Assembly (NCBI GenBank): GCA_029747015.1
Contig: JAKOGI010001348.1
Location: 1 to 64,000, forward strand
DNA length: 64,000 nt
Source: Carnegiea gigantea
Taxonomy: Eukaryota > Streptophyta > Magnoliopsida > Caryophyllales > Cactaceae
Direction of reading: 5' to 3'
Shown here: piece after piece, positions 43,025 through 54,080 of the stretch
Layout: each line of letters opens with the position of its first letter
Position numbering within the stretch: the first letter of the stretch is position 1
The notes under the pieces: generated by a model
Databases searched by the model: none
What the model was told of the DNA's origin: nothing
Seen by the model: only the letters and a program-made list of their open reading frames with translations
Translations under genes and position numbers: made by a program

Positions 43025-45853
43025 TGTAATGCCCTCTCGCCATCAAGTAGGATTGTTACATCACCAAGACCCTTTTTAAATGATTCCTAAAGCTAGATTA
43101 AGGGATAAGTTGGCAATCATGATATATAATTTGGTAAAGTGGGGAAATTGGCTAGATTTTTAATTATTTTCATAGAATAAGCCTTGGCCTACATAACTAC
43201 ATTATATAATAAATCTGGGTTCACACAATGCTATGACACAAGATAAAATACATCAACCATTATGTCTTGGTGGAGGGCCACCAAGGCCAATTCAAAGCAC
43301 CTACAAATGTCATTACATTAAGCTACAATCATGCTTATTAGCAGACAAGGTTTACATGCTGAATTCCAAAAATTCACGTAGGGAGACGATGCACATCAAG
43401 TCCTTGTAGCTAAAAGAGCATCACAAATGGCCTCCATAATGTCAAGGCTTGCCAAGAACATTACTCATGTTGTGAATCTAAAAATAGGAAAGTAAGGGGA
43501 TAAGCAGCCACCGCTCGGAGGGAGTCGTCGTCTCCCAAAAGCCAAATAGTTTTGCATGATAAGTATATAACAATAACATTCGTAACACTAGTCATTGGTA
43601 ATAATGATATCAAAAATAATCATGAACCTCACAACAAGTCACCCCTTACCTTGGAGCACAAATAAAACTACCATAAGTACTTAACAACATTTACTCTACC
43701 ACTACTTGTCTGGAGATGAAGTCCATACACCTTAAATCAAGATGTATGAATTATTCTTGTCACATGAGTTTCTTTAGGCATGACCTATTATGCTAGTACT
43801 TAACTAACGCTTGTGAGCTTACCCAACATGCAATGGTATAGGATTCGAACCACTTGCACTTACATTAAAATTCCAACTCGAGAGGACTAAACCTCACCCC
43901 TTCAGGGTTTGAAAACCCACCTTCGTTTGGTGGACTTAAACACCTGACCCTTTTGGTCAAAATAAATTCTTATGTCACCTTCCTAGATTTGTACTGATAA
44001 AGTACTTGAGCCCAAGAAATTACCTTTTCTGACTTTCTAATCATGCAATATTAGTTATAAGGACATGTAAAAATAGGGCAAAAAAAAGCTACGTAACAGA
44101 CAGAACTCAACAATTTCTCAAGTTGGGATGTAGAAATTCCACTCGATATTTTTCCCTCATGAACTACACACATTATAGATTTTCTTATTTCACCACATTA
44201 GATACAGACAGATAATCATAATTTAAAACAAATGTACATGGTGAATCTCACAACATAAAAGTTTTTTCCTCCAAAAAAAAAGGTAGCCTGAGCCATTCGG
44301 GGCACACAAGGGGCAAAGCTCGCTACTCAACCTACCCGGGGTAGCTTGCAGTGGTTGTTGCCCAGTAAAACAGATGCTGGGATAGCCAAAAATAGGGGTT
44401 ACCTAGCCCTGTTTTGGCACCCTTTTACAACAGGTTTTTCGTGTATTTTTTTTCTATTTTTCTATGAAATAACCAATTTCCAACATCATTAGCGTGAATA
44501 AAATCAATTTCTAGTCCAAGAAAGTCCACTAATTACCTTGAAGAAGTATCAAGTAACCGACCAACAAGAAACGACATCTATATTTAAAATTTCCACCTAT
44601 CACTCTTTCAAATCACCTAATCAAGCATTTGTATCGTTAACCCACTTTAAAAATACAAGATACTTATGTTTTTATGAAGAGTTAAGCATGCTAAGCAACC
44701 ACATTTTGCCTGTGCATGAAAAATTACAACAAGAGAATAAAGGCTTAAAAATAAACACTTACAGTTGAAATTGATACTTAATCTTCTTTATCAACAACCA
44801 TTCATACATATATATTAATGATCAACTACAAAAACACAAGAAGTTGGCATATTCATGAAGAATTATGTCCGCCCACGATGCATTCTAAACTAGCACAGTT
44901 TCACAAATATAAATTTACTTCACAATACGACAAGCTTCATCCATGGCTTATAGTATCCAACTTAGCACTATACCTTCTTTTCTACATCGTAGCCGAGCAT
45001 ATATACCAATAACCCACTTCAAGAATACCAACATCTTGCATTTTCAATAATGTTTAAGCATTCTAAGTGGCTCACAAAAACACATGTGTTATGTGATTTG
45101 ACAATATTATGTAATGGAGAAGAGAAAGAGACCCACCTTGATGAAGTCCAATAGTACTAATATTCTTATTGATGTTGTTATGATTTCTACTTCCTTCTAA
45201 CCTTCTAAAAAACTTCTTATCTCTACCATTAATGGAGGTGCCCAACAATAGAGAATTCAAGCTAGAAAGAGCATAGAGGTTGAAGAAGATGAACGCCCAT
45301 TTTCTCTCCCTTTCTCATTAATTGGATTTTGCTTGGTTGATCATGCAAATGGGTGTGCTTTGTGTTTAAATTTTAGATTTGGAGTGAAGATAACCATGCC
45401 TGAGCTTGAGCACTTGAAGCTAAAGTCATCCTCTACTCCCTCACTCACCAAGCTGACTCTTTCTCCATCATTCTCCTTTTTTTCCCTTTTGTACTGAGTT
45501 TGTCTTATTGCTTCGTGGATTTAGAAGGAGTATATAGAAAAATTTTTCTGATTTGGGTTACTTAGGTGCTTAGGGAAGGGAAGAGATAGGACATAGCATC
45601 ATCATGACTTTGTGCAAAGGAGATTGGTGACTACTTGCTAATTCTCTCTCTAGTTGTTTTTTTCCCCTAGCAACTTCCAAGTCAAATTACTAGCCTTCTT
45701 TTAATAAAGTTCTAAGTCTCTCAACTGATGAGGACAAATTCACATGTACACAAACTAAGTATTATTAGAGACTCCTTTTTGTGTCCAACCATCTAATTGA
45801 CTTACTAAGCAACTTAATATCATATTTAAATAATAATTGTCTTGGTCATTATA
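43025..45853 (-). repeat. Element G 5' LTR
   Basis: An uninterrupted 2829-bp LTR from TGTAATGCCCTC to GTCATTATA. It preserves the empty sites of element A (near 44595) and of the Tourist-like MITE (near 44757). ORFs inside it have no recognisable product. Confidence 0.9.
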
Positions 45854-46374
45854 ATTGTACGTCTGAAAGTGGAATTGAGATCGAGAACCATCTCAAAAAG
45901 TAAATAGTTGAGCATAAATGACCGTTTTATCCTAAAGTGAGCTTGTACTAGTCATACTTCTTCACTATTATACCGATTTAGGTGAAAGATGATGTTTGGA
46001 TGTCACCAGTGTGACCTAGAGGCTTCATGTATGCGTTGTGCTTATATACATGCTAATACTTAGGTTATATGAGTGTTGTGGTTGGTTGGTTGTATACATT
46101 CTCACCCCCATATATTTGAAATTTGGGGAAAAAAACAATTTTTAAAAATTTTTCCTTTTTTTTTTTTTTCCCCTTTTTAAGATTTTTGGGGCACATCTTC
46201 TGTAAACCCTCACGAGATCTTACTCATTCACTAAGTGGAATCTAGGGGTTTAAAGAGGTTTGCAATCCTGACTCCCATGAAAGTGAGTTAGGATTTTGTT
46301 TTATTATTTTCTTTTTTCTAGAATTTCTAGTTTTATTTTACTTGAGGAGGAGCAAAACTTTTAGTCAAAAAAGT
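45854..46374 (+). other. Element E non-coding 3' region, third part
   Basis: It resumes E after G. CCTAAAGTGAGCTTGTACTA near 45940 matches D near 6945. TCTTCTGTAAACCCTCACGA near 46195 and GAAAGTGAGTTAGGATTTTG near 46285 match B at about 28730 and 28830. It ends CTTGAGGAGGAGCAAAAC before the LTR. Confidence 0.75.
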
Positions 46375-47498
46375 TGCACACTCTTATACCCTTAAATATC
46401 TAATGTTGCCTTATCTTAATAATTATTTCAATAGTTTTATTCGAGTTTATTTCTTTTGCAAGAAATAAAAAAATTAGAGGTAAAATTGGCACAAAGATAA
46501 AAAAATTGAGCTAAAATCTCAACAAGCTTAGTTAATACGGCTATTTTTTACAAGGGGAAAAAAAATCCAGATAAACAAAGTCCATCTCCATATGCTTCTC
46601 ACCCCCACCCGCATATGTTTTCTCTCCTCTTTTGTCTAATCCTCCTTAACTGCTTCATCTTCATCAGCTTTCTTCATTGCCAGGCGCACAATCATCCACC
46701 ATAAACAACCTTCAAGGTTTCAAATTGTTTTACAACAAATCTCTTTTTTTTCTCTCTTCGACCCAAAAAAGGGCTAATTAGACCCCAATGGGCCCAATCT
46801 TATGAGCAATGGAAATGGTAGTGAGAAAAGGAGAGCAATCATTGGATTTTTTGGGTGTGGAAGTTTGAATATTCTTGAGAAATTCTATATAAATATGGGC
46901 AGAGTGGAGGTAGAATTCATCGTATTAGAGTAGCGTAGTATTTTAACTTTGGGATTTTTTGTGCTTTTAATGTCAATTATATTAGATCTATTTTCGGTTG
47001 CTCACAAAATTAGTGTAATTGGATTCTAAATTTTTCATTTTTAAATGAAGAACTTGGTTTTTGGTATCGTTAATTCAAGCATTTAGGTTCGAATTCAAGT
47101 TTCACTCCTTCCCATATTTTGATTCTATTAGTTTTGGGTTTGGCCCTATTTCGTTTCGAATTTCAGATCTTTCAGTTCCTTGTATTTGGGTTGATGTTTT
47201 GCATTGCATTTTTTTGAGATTGTTGTTGCCATGACCTTCATTTATGGAAGTAAAGAAGTTGGATTAGTATTATTTTGATTAGGGTTCAATTTACAAATAA
47301 TTACTACTCGCTCAAGGGTTTGTTTTGTCTTGATTTTGGTCATACTTACTGATCAATATAGTAATTAGTTTAATTATTTTGTTCTTCTTTTAATAATATT
47401 GGACTAGAGATTTTAATAGTGATCTAATTTTGACCCCATTTTTTGTGGATCAACCATCAAGTGTTTTACTGACAACTGTGCGCTTGTGGTAATTAAAA
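46375..47498 (+). repeat. Element E 3' LTR
   Basis: It follows the conserved GAGGAGGAGCAAA border. It shares layout with the LTRs of B and J: TTATACCCTT near the start, a CT-rich pyrimidine segment near 46590-46680, and a final TGTGGATCAACC..GTGCGCTTG block. The right border is approximate. No second copy was found in this window. Confidence 0.65.
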
Positions 47499-48492
47499 AC
47501 TTTTTGAAAATTTTTCAACCCTTATCTGCCTTATCAAATGAGGAATGCAATGGCTAGCATATTAGATGAAGGATGAAAAAGCTCCTTCCCAAGACATAAG
47601 AAGCTAAGAGAAGAGTCAGCAGTTGTCAACAAAAACGAACATCAGTTAAGGTCTTTGAACCATCTTAAAATCATTAGAAAGAAACATCTAACAAAGTATT
47701 CTAAAGCATCCACCATTACTTCCTTCAGCATATAACAATTATCTAATGTTCTATGCCCATAAATAAAGACCTTTGCTGAAGAAGGATGCACAACACACAA
47801 ACGTAAAGAGCTCAATTCATATTCTAAGCGTTGTTATACTTTTAAGTTAAAAACTTCAAACTCATTGTAATCCTTGTACACGTAATTGAGAACCCTTGTG
47901 ATGGAAGAAGGTTTGGAGAATATTTAATTTCTTATAAGCAAGATGGTTGACTGGGAAAGTCATCCTTCATAAGTGGGACTTAAAGAAATGACCTAAAGAT
48001 AGTCCCTGAAAAGTGTGTGTTGTCTCCAAGGTCCTTGGCGGATGCTTGCAGTTGTATTAGCTCAGAGCATATTCATACGAGTTGGTTGTAACCTGAGGAA
48101 GAGTCCTTAGATGGGGACATAGCCTAATTAAGGGCAAACCTCATGAACAAACTCTGATTGCTTTAGACTAAGTTATGTACTCTTTTTACTCAACTCCCTT
48201 GATCTATTTACTTAACATCCTTGATTATATTGTTCAGCACTCTTGAGTATGCTATATTTTACTATTATCTGTGTTTAAGTTTTCATTTGCAGGTATTTGT
48301 AGTTGTGGGTAGTTTTTTGAGCAAGAAAAGTTGTCGTCATCTAGGAGGCTGGCGAATCAAAAGCTGTGACTAAATTACAGACATGGGTTGAATAAAGATA
48401 ACTAAACTGCTATATGCTACTGTTAAACATAAAATTTTGATGAAATTTTAAATTGTCGAAATCTGGCACTTAAACATTAAGTGTGCCCTCCT

Positions 48493-48527
48493 CCCCCCCC
48501 CCCCCCCCCCCCAAAAAAAAAAAAAAA
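48493..48527. repeat. Poly-C (20) followed by poly-A (15)
   Basis: Twenty C directly followed by fifteen A, then AC-rich sequence. Likely length-variable, with an uncertain count. Confidence 0.9.
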
Positions 48528-49296
48528 CAAACAAAAGAAAAGGGGATCAAATCAATGGCTCAAGGTGTCCTGAAGTGGACTTGATCGCAAAAATCAAACT
48601 AGAAGGACCTTGCAATTGGCATTTGATCATCACCCGTAATTACTATCTTATTTTGCATAGCCCGAAAAAATTTTTAAAAAAGATAGTCAATCAATAAATT
48701 GGGCCGTGGATAAGTGATGAAATCACAACCTATGAATTTAGCTTTGCCAGTAACTGATAAAATTGGGTCAAGTGTTGCTAATTTGTTCAACTGGGTGTCC
48801 TTCCCTTGGATTGGTTATCAAGACTGTAAGTTAACACATAACCTCCCACCCTCCTGGTTATGTTGCAACGTAGGGCAAATATGATAACTGCTTGTTTAAG
48901 TTATTATATCAGCAAAGAGGCTGGGCACAAGGGGACGCAGGGCAAAGGGGAAAAAAGGAGATTAGTCAGAAAAGAAGAGGACTCTATATCGAAGTGTTTA
49001 GGGTACAAAGCGTTTAAGGTGCAAAAATCGATTGGCAATCAAAGGCCAAAAGAATCAGAGGAGTAGAACATAATCAAATTGAAGGTATTAAAGTCTCCCA
49101 AGCAAAATCTCCATAAGGATGATCATGAAGTTTATCATCAAATTATTTGTATTCATCTCTAATTCTCAACCTATGTACTCCTTAGTGAGTACCTTCTTGT
49201 TGAATTAAAGAAAGAAAGAGATCAAGACGGATTCGAAAGAATATAAAATATGGCCCATTTATCATAATTCCGAGGTTAACAAAAATTCTCATAAAG

Positions 49297-49424
49297 TTGG
49301 ATCCAGAAGGATCTCAGTTCCGCAAGGACTCACAAATTCAGATTTGGAAGGATCTCTAGTTCGCAACGACTCATAAATTTATATTCGTAGAAATCTTGAG
49401 TTCGACAGGACTCTCAAATTAAAT
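49297..49424. repeat. Three-unit tandem repeat, period about 41-43 bp
   Basis: Units start near 49297, 49341 and 49382. Each carries GAAGGATCT or GAAATCTTG, then AGTTC, then GGACTC or CGACTC, then AAATT. The units have diverged. Confidence 0.8.
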
Positions 49425-49706
49425 TCATGGGGCCAAATTCATGGTGACTTATCATAATATGATCCATATATCTTTCCCAAAAAAAAAATATATTGATTTC
49501 AATCCGTGGTTTCAGATTAGTAAAGATTGCCAACTTTCTAAAATTACGAACACAACATTTGAATGTTGAAAGTTTTCATAATAAAACTCAAAAAAAAGTG
49601 TTTTTTTGGTGCCGATGTTGATAGCCATCATCATGTAGTCTTTTTCTTTCATTTTTTTCTGTCTTCCTATTCCTAAAAAAGAAAATACATAATGGAGGCA
49701 GAATCA

Positions 49707-49767
<61 letters not shown>
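49707..49767. repeat. (AAT)n microsatellite, about 20 units
   Basis: An uninterrupted AAT array. An ORF on the - strand that reads poly-Tyr is an artefact of this repeat. Confidence 0.97.
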
Positions 49768-50210
49768 GTGAATAGGCAACATGAACGTCAAGCATGCATG
49801 AAAAGGACTGGCAAGGGATCATCAAATTGATTGCGATTAATGTGATTAATTTTAACTTTTAAATCCTTTGTAACCCAGTTTGGGTTTTTTAATAAAGAAA
49901 ATGGGATTTTATTCATAGAAGTGTATTTGATTTAAGTCAAATTGGTCATCTTAATCCCATAAATCCATGAAAAAGAGGGAGTTGAATCATTGATTATAAT
50001 GGGTTTGTGTTAAGGTTTTGGAAGTAGAAACAAAGATATAATAAATTCAATGTGTGCTTACTGTAAGGTTTTAAGAAGAGTGAGGTCTAATTTCCATAAC
50101 CCCCCACATCGAAGCCTTATGAGTTTGAGGGATGTCGATCCTTGCAGTCCTCACGAACTCATGAGGGGTGCATGCTTATGGATCTTGGATCTTCTTTATG
50201 AATTGGTTTC

Positions 50211-50229
50211 AAAAAAAAAAAAAAAAAAA
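50211..50229. repeat. Poly-A run (19 A)
   Basis: It follows CATGAGGGGTGCATGC and TTGGATCTTC text at 50150-50200. Whether it is the tail of a retroposed sequence is not clear, since no TSD was found. Confidence 0.85.
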
Positions 50230-51239
50230 GATCTTGAAAAGAGGTTACCATGGACAAACCCTTAACCAAGAGATGAAAAAGTTAGGCTTTGTAACACTCC
50301 AGCTGAATCAAACAAATGCACTATTGTATTGATTTTAATGGTGGTGGAAAAATGGAGATTGAATATGTCACTTTTATAAACCTTACAAGTTTTTATTGAA
50401 TAGGTTACCTAACCTAATCTCTTATAGGTATTGGACTCTCTTTCAAATTGTTTCACAAGTGATAATCAAGAGTTTAAAAAACAAATTTGCATGATAATGT
50501 TGATGGTGAGGATCAATGTGGCACCATCAACATAGATAGCCCAAGGATCATTGATAGCCCAACATTAGTTTTGGACAAATAATATATGCCAAGTTCAACA
50601 ACTAGTAAGGATTAATGGTGAAGATGTTCATTGCTTAAGAAAACAAAGGACAAGGGCCTAGTATAATTTAATGCGGACGCGCATAAAGAATACCAAAAAG
50701 ACAAAAAGAGGCCATGACTATACTTCCTACCTAAAAAAGGGGATGAAAATGTACCTGGCAAGAGAAAATGATGCAGAAAGTAAACCCCAAAACTTATTAT
50801 TTATGATGTGTGGCATGTGCTCTCAAAAACAAGAAAAAAAGGGGATTGAATACATCCCCAATTCGTCAAATTTTGATCGCCAGTGCCCAAATTAATATTC
50901 TAATTTAGTGCCTTGGATCTTCATTTGTTATGAAGTCAAAAGTGGAGTCAAGTATTCAAACGTTTGGGCTTAAAGGATATGCCAAGGTTTTTGACTTGGA
51001 GGATTATTGTTTAGCTTAGTTGCAATTAAAACTTCTAAACCAAATTGTATGCTAAGGGAACTCAAACTTTAAAAAGTAGAATGGTGATGGTTATTTGGCT
51101 ATCCGCTTTCAAAAGATGTTATTTTATGAAGCTTGTGACTCTTATCGAAATTGCTTAATAATTGAATTCGAGAGTCCAAATATGAGTGGACGTGGAAAAT
51201 TCTCATATGTCTGTTTAACCAAATTTGCAAAGGGGAACA

Positions 51240-52100
51240 ATAAATATGCTTAAGTCAGGTATCGACTAGAACTACATTGATTTGAACCTGCTAAGGGTAT
51301 GTAGGAAGCTCGATGGAGAGTTTTTGGGTTTGGTCTAAATCAAAGTTCTCAAATGGGCTGAAGCGGACACCTCCATCTGTAACCCCAAAAAAAGGTGAAT
51401 TTTTTCAAGTCGATTGCACCTTATCTACCCAAAAGACAAAAAGCCAAGTATCACGCGTACAAAACCGGCCCCTTTAAATTTCCAAGTCCACGAACTAGAC
51501 CAAAAATCCTTAGTTACCTTCCTCTTTTTTCATAAAAGACTAAGCTACCACTCTACACATTCCGTAACCAAAATCCCAGCTTATCAAAAAATCAAATCTT
51601 TCTCAAAAATCCTAAGTCCTGTAAAATGGACTAAATCCGACCAAACATACAATTAAGCAGACCAAATTTGCCCCCCTCATGATGTAGGGTTAAAAAAACG
51701 AATCTTGAGTTAAAAACTATGTTGATTTGATCTTGCTAAGAGTACGTAGAAAGTCTATGAATAGATTTTTGGTGTAATCAAAGAATCAAAAACATAAAAT
51801 AAAAGGGCCGACCCTAAAAAGGCTAAGGCGGCAAATACTTTTTTTTGGCGAAATGGCTAAAAAAATTCATTATCATAGCTTACCCATTAAAGTCAAAAAA
51901 ATTAATGGACAAAATTAAATAAAAATTGTAGCTACTAATCTAGTTCAAATAAATAAAATTCAAAACCAAAATCAAATTGAATCATGGTTATTAACTTAAC
52001 AAAAATAAAATACAAAAGAACTGTGGTTGGTTTGTTTCTCTATAAAAGAGGTATGTAGGCAGCTCACAACGAAAAGTGAGTACAACCCAAATTCCAAATC
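51240..52100 (+). other. Possible LTR/leader region of element I with repeated GTAGG boxes
   Basis: Two related blocks about 440 bp apart (51275-51350 and 51715-51790) share ACTA(C/T)(A/G)TTGATTTGA, CTTGCTAAG or CCTGCTAAG and GTA(C/T)GTAG(A/G)AAG. A third GTATGTAGGCAGCTC lies at 52048. In Tat/Ogre elements, text like TACGTAGGCAG occurs near the LTR 3' end, as I remember it. No PBS could be fixed. Confidence 0.35.
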
Positions 52101-52166
52101 AAATAAAATTACTCATTCCCTAACCCGCACATGAAGAATGTGTACATATAGTATCCTTCCGAGAAG

Positions 52167-54080
52167 GTGCCCCTCAATGATTATGCCGTTCAACTCAACG
52201 TGAGCTCCCCGCCCCATACAAGCTCCAACTCGGAAGGAAACCCTAACAAGGGACACACCAGAAACCTAAGTGACAACCTGACCAAGGTAAGCTCGGGTCC
52301 CTACCTCACTCCCAATGCAGACCTGGGTCTATCCACTGGGAAGGGGACAAAGGCAAGCAAAAAACCCCCAACCTTGAAGAGCCCCAATAAACCATTTGGA
52401 GAAGGAACCTCAAGAGTTATAAAGACCTCTCAGGCGGAATTTTTATCGGAACTATCCCGATCAATATTCTTATAGCTAAGATAAGGATGACCTCCTCTTC
52501 AGAGCAGGAAACAACATCTAAAACTCTGAACGTTAAATTCATCAAACTTTCAACCTCAAGCACCACTATTATGGTGCCAAGACCTCTACAGGCCAAGGAG
52601 GCTACTCCTTCTCCCGTACCTATAAAAGGCAAGAGGATATTACTTTCTAGACCACGGAGCCAAAGTGACTTAACCTCAAATGGGGTTGAATCACAAATAT
52701 ATAATGGCCCGATTACAAGATCAAAGGTCAAAGCATTAACATATGTTGAGGTGACCTTACGATCTTCGGTCAACTTCCTCACTCAAGACAAGGATCTACC
52801 CTAGGAATAAGATGAGACTACAAGTCTTGGCTTTTGTGACCTCAGTACTCTCTTCTAAGAAGAGAAGCCATTAGCTGCCATCCCACGAGGCCAAATCGCT
52901 GAGTATGATCAGGTGGAGAACATTTCAGTCTTAGTGACTAGCACTTCAAGCCTCGAGGACCAAATGTAGGGGTTGCAAAAAAAGGTCAAAATCACTAACC
53001 TCACTACTCGCCTTGAAAATAGAGAGCATGAAAAAACTAATGAGGTTGGCAATAGCAACGTAATTATCACTCCACAAGATATCAAGGAACTGATAGCCCA
53101 AGGGATCAAGGAGTACTAATCAGCCATGAATCCCCAAGTGTCGGGATATAAGAACCCATACCCAAGTCATTAGAACTTGGTTCCTTTCCCTAAAGGTTAC
53201 CAGAAGCTAATCTTTGAGAAGTTTGACGGAATAAATGGGTCATTGCACGAACATTTGGCCCATTTCTATTCAGCATGCGGTGGAACTGCCTTCAATGATT
53301 CATTATTGATTAAGTTCGTCTAGTCCTCCAAAGGGGCAGCCTTTACGTAGTATACTCAACTTCAACCTGGGTCAATTCACACTTGAGTTGACCTCTAAAG
53401 GGCATTTTTTGCTCAATTCTTGAGTTTAACATGAAAGGTTTTCATAATAGACCTTACTGAAACGCACCAAAGGCCAAACGAGAGTGTGAATGACTTTATT
53501 ACAAGGTGGAGAAGTCCAAGCGTGTAATGCCTAGAAAAGCTCAGTGAGCAATCGACAGTTCAAATGTGTGCTAATAATATAGACCCTCAAATTGCTACAT
53601 ATACATGCACTACCGAGCCTCAAGGATTTGATGCCCTCATATCTAAGGTACGCAATGTGGAAAAAAACTTGCGCGCCAAAAAAGTGCACAACCAAAGAGG
53701 GAAGAAAGTAAAAGGCCAACTAAGATAGGGGAGTCAATGGCCACCACTATAAAAACAAGCTCAAATCCAACCAATGGTAAAATGTTCAACAAAAACAGTA
53801 AAGGCAAGGAAAAAGAGGAAGGTTGATGACTCACCCTTTAGGAAAGGAAAGCAAAGAAGTATCTATTTGATGATAATGATATGCAAGGGATATTTTATGA
53901 GTTAATGGTTGCAAAAACCACCAACCTTTTAGAAGCAAAGTGGCCTACTAAAGTTAGCAAGACAAATGACCCTAAGCACTGCGATTACCACAAGATCGTT
54001 AGTCATCCCATAAAGGACTGTTATGTCTTCAAAGACATATCGAAGACATTATCAGAAAGAGATAAATTGAGATAGAAGGA
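52167..54080 (+). pseudogene. Element I gag remnant
   Basis: An N-terminal low-complexity part (52167-52800, two frames) contains NGPITRSKVKALT. The capsid-like part near 53190-53640 reads FEKFDGINGSLHEHLAHFYS, then KGAAFT, then NESVNDFITRWRS and LSEQSTVQMCANN. The C-terminal zinc-binding-like segment at 53960-54050 reads CDYHKIVSHPIKDCYVFKDI, the CX2H..H..C form typical of this branch. At least six stops interrupt it. It would have formed the particle and bound RNA. Confidence 0.78.

Larger units (their letters stand above)
19716..45853 (-). mobile_element. Element G: Del/Tekay-like Ty3/gypsy chromovirus, nested in E
   Basis: Long LTRs pair at 19716-37602 (interrupted by A and a MITE) and 43025-45853 (intact, 2829 bp). 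The left LTR is about 2.73 kb once the insertions are removed. The LTR ends are inverted, TGTAATG and CATTACA. A Met-type PBS (43008-43019) and a C-rich PPT complement (from 37603) sit at the proper ends, giving - orientation. The interior holds an unusual acidic ORF, gag, protease, a gutted RT, RNase H, integrase and a C-terminal region of Tekay type. Flanking 5-mers ATTTT and ATTGT look like a decayed TSD. Confidence 0.85.
4692..47498 (+). mobile_element. Element E: outermost Athila-like non-autonomous LTR retrotransposon, 5'-truncated
   Basis: E is seen in pieces: 4692-5301, 17329-18661, 19377-19715 and 45854-47498. The pieces rejoin in order when compared with B (23721-30347) and with D (5889-10945, opposite strand). 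E has part of a gag-derived ORF, the long non-coding 3' region and one LTR at the right. C, a Cassandra-like TRIM and G interrupt it. No 5' LTR or PBS was found to the left of 4692. It encodes no protease, reverse transcriptase or integrase in the surviving parts. The Athila-like label rests on LTR similarity to B and J, which have Asp-type PBS. Confidence 0.7.
47499..51239. other. Unassigned sequence with simple repeats
   Basis: No gene or LTR pair was recognised. A stretch around 47880-48330 (TGCTTGCAGTTGTATTAGCTC, GGGACATAGCCTAA, TTTAAGTTTTCATTTGCAGG) has the feel of an LTR 3' half, but there is no partner in the window. Simple repeats and a three-unit tandem repeat inside it are listed separately. 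Confidence 0.45.

Noticed and set aside
47490..47530. PBS after the E LTR, suggesting it is a 5' LTR
   Set aside because: AACTTTTTGAAAA resembles only the bases preceding a PBS. No TGGCGCC-type sequence follows, and the conserved 3' region lies to its left.
49297..49424. CRISPR-like spacing of the three-unit repeat
   Set aside because: The units are directly adjacent with no spacers.
49588..49791. Poly-tyrosine ORF on the - strand
   Set aside because: A translation of the AAT microsatellite.
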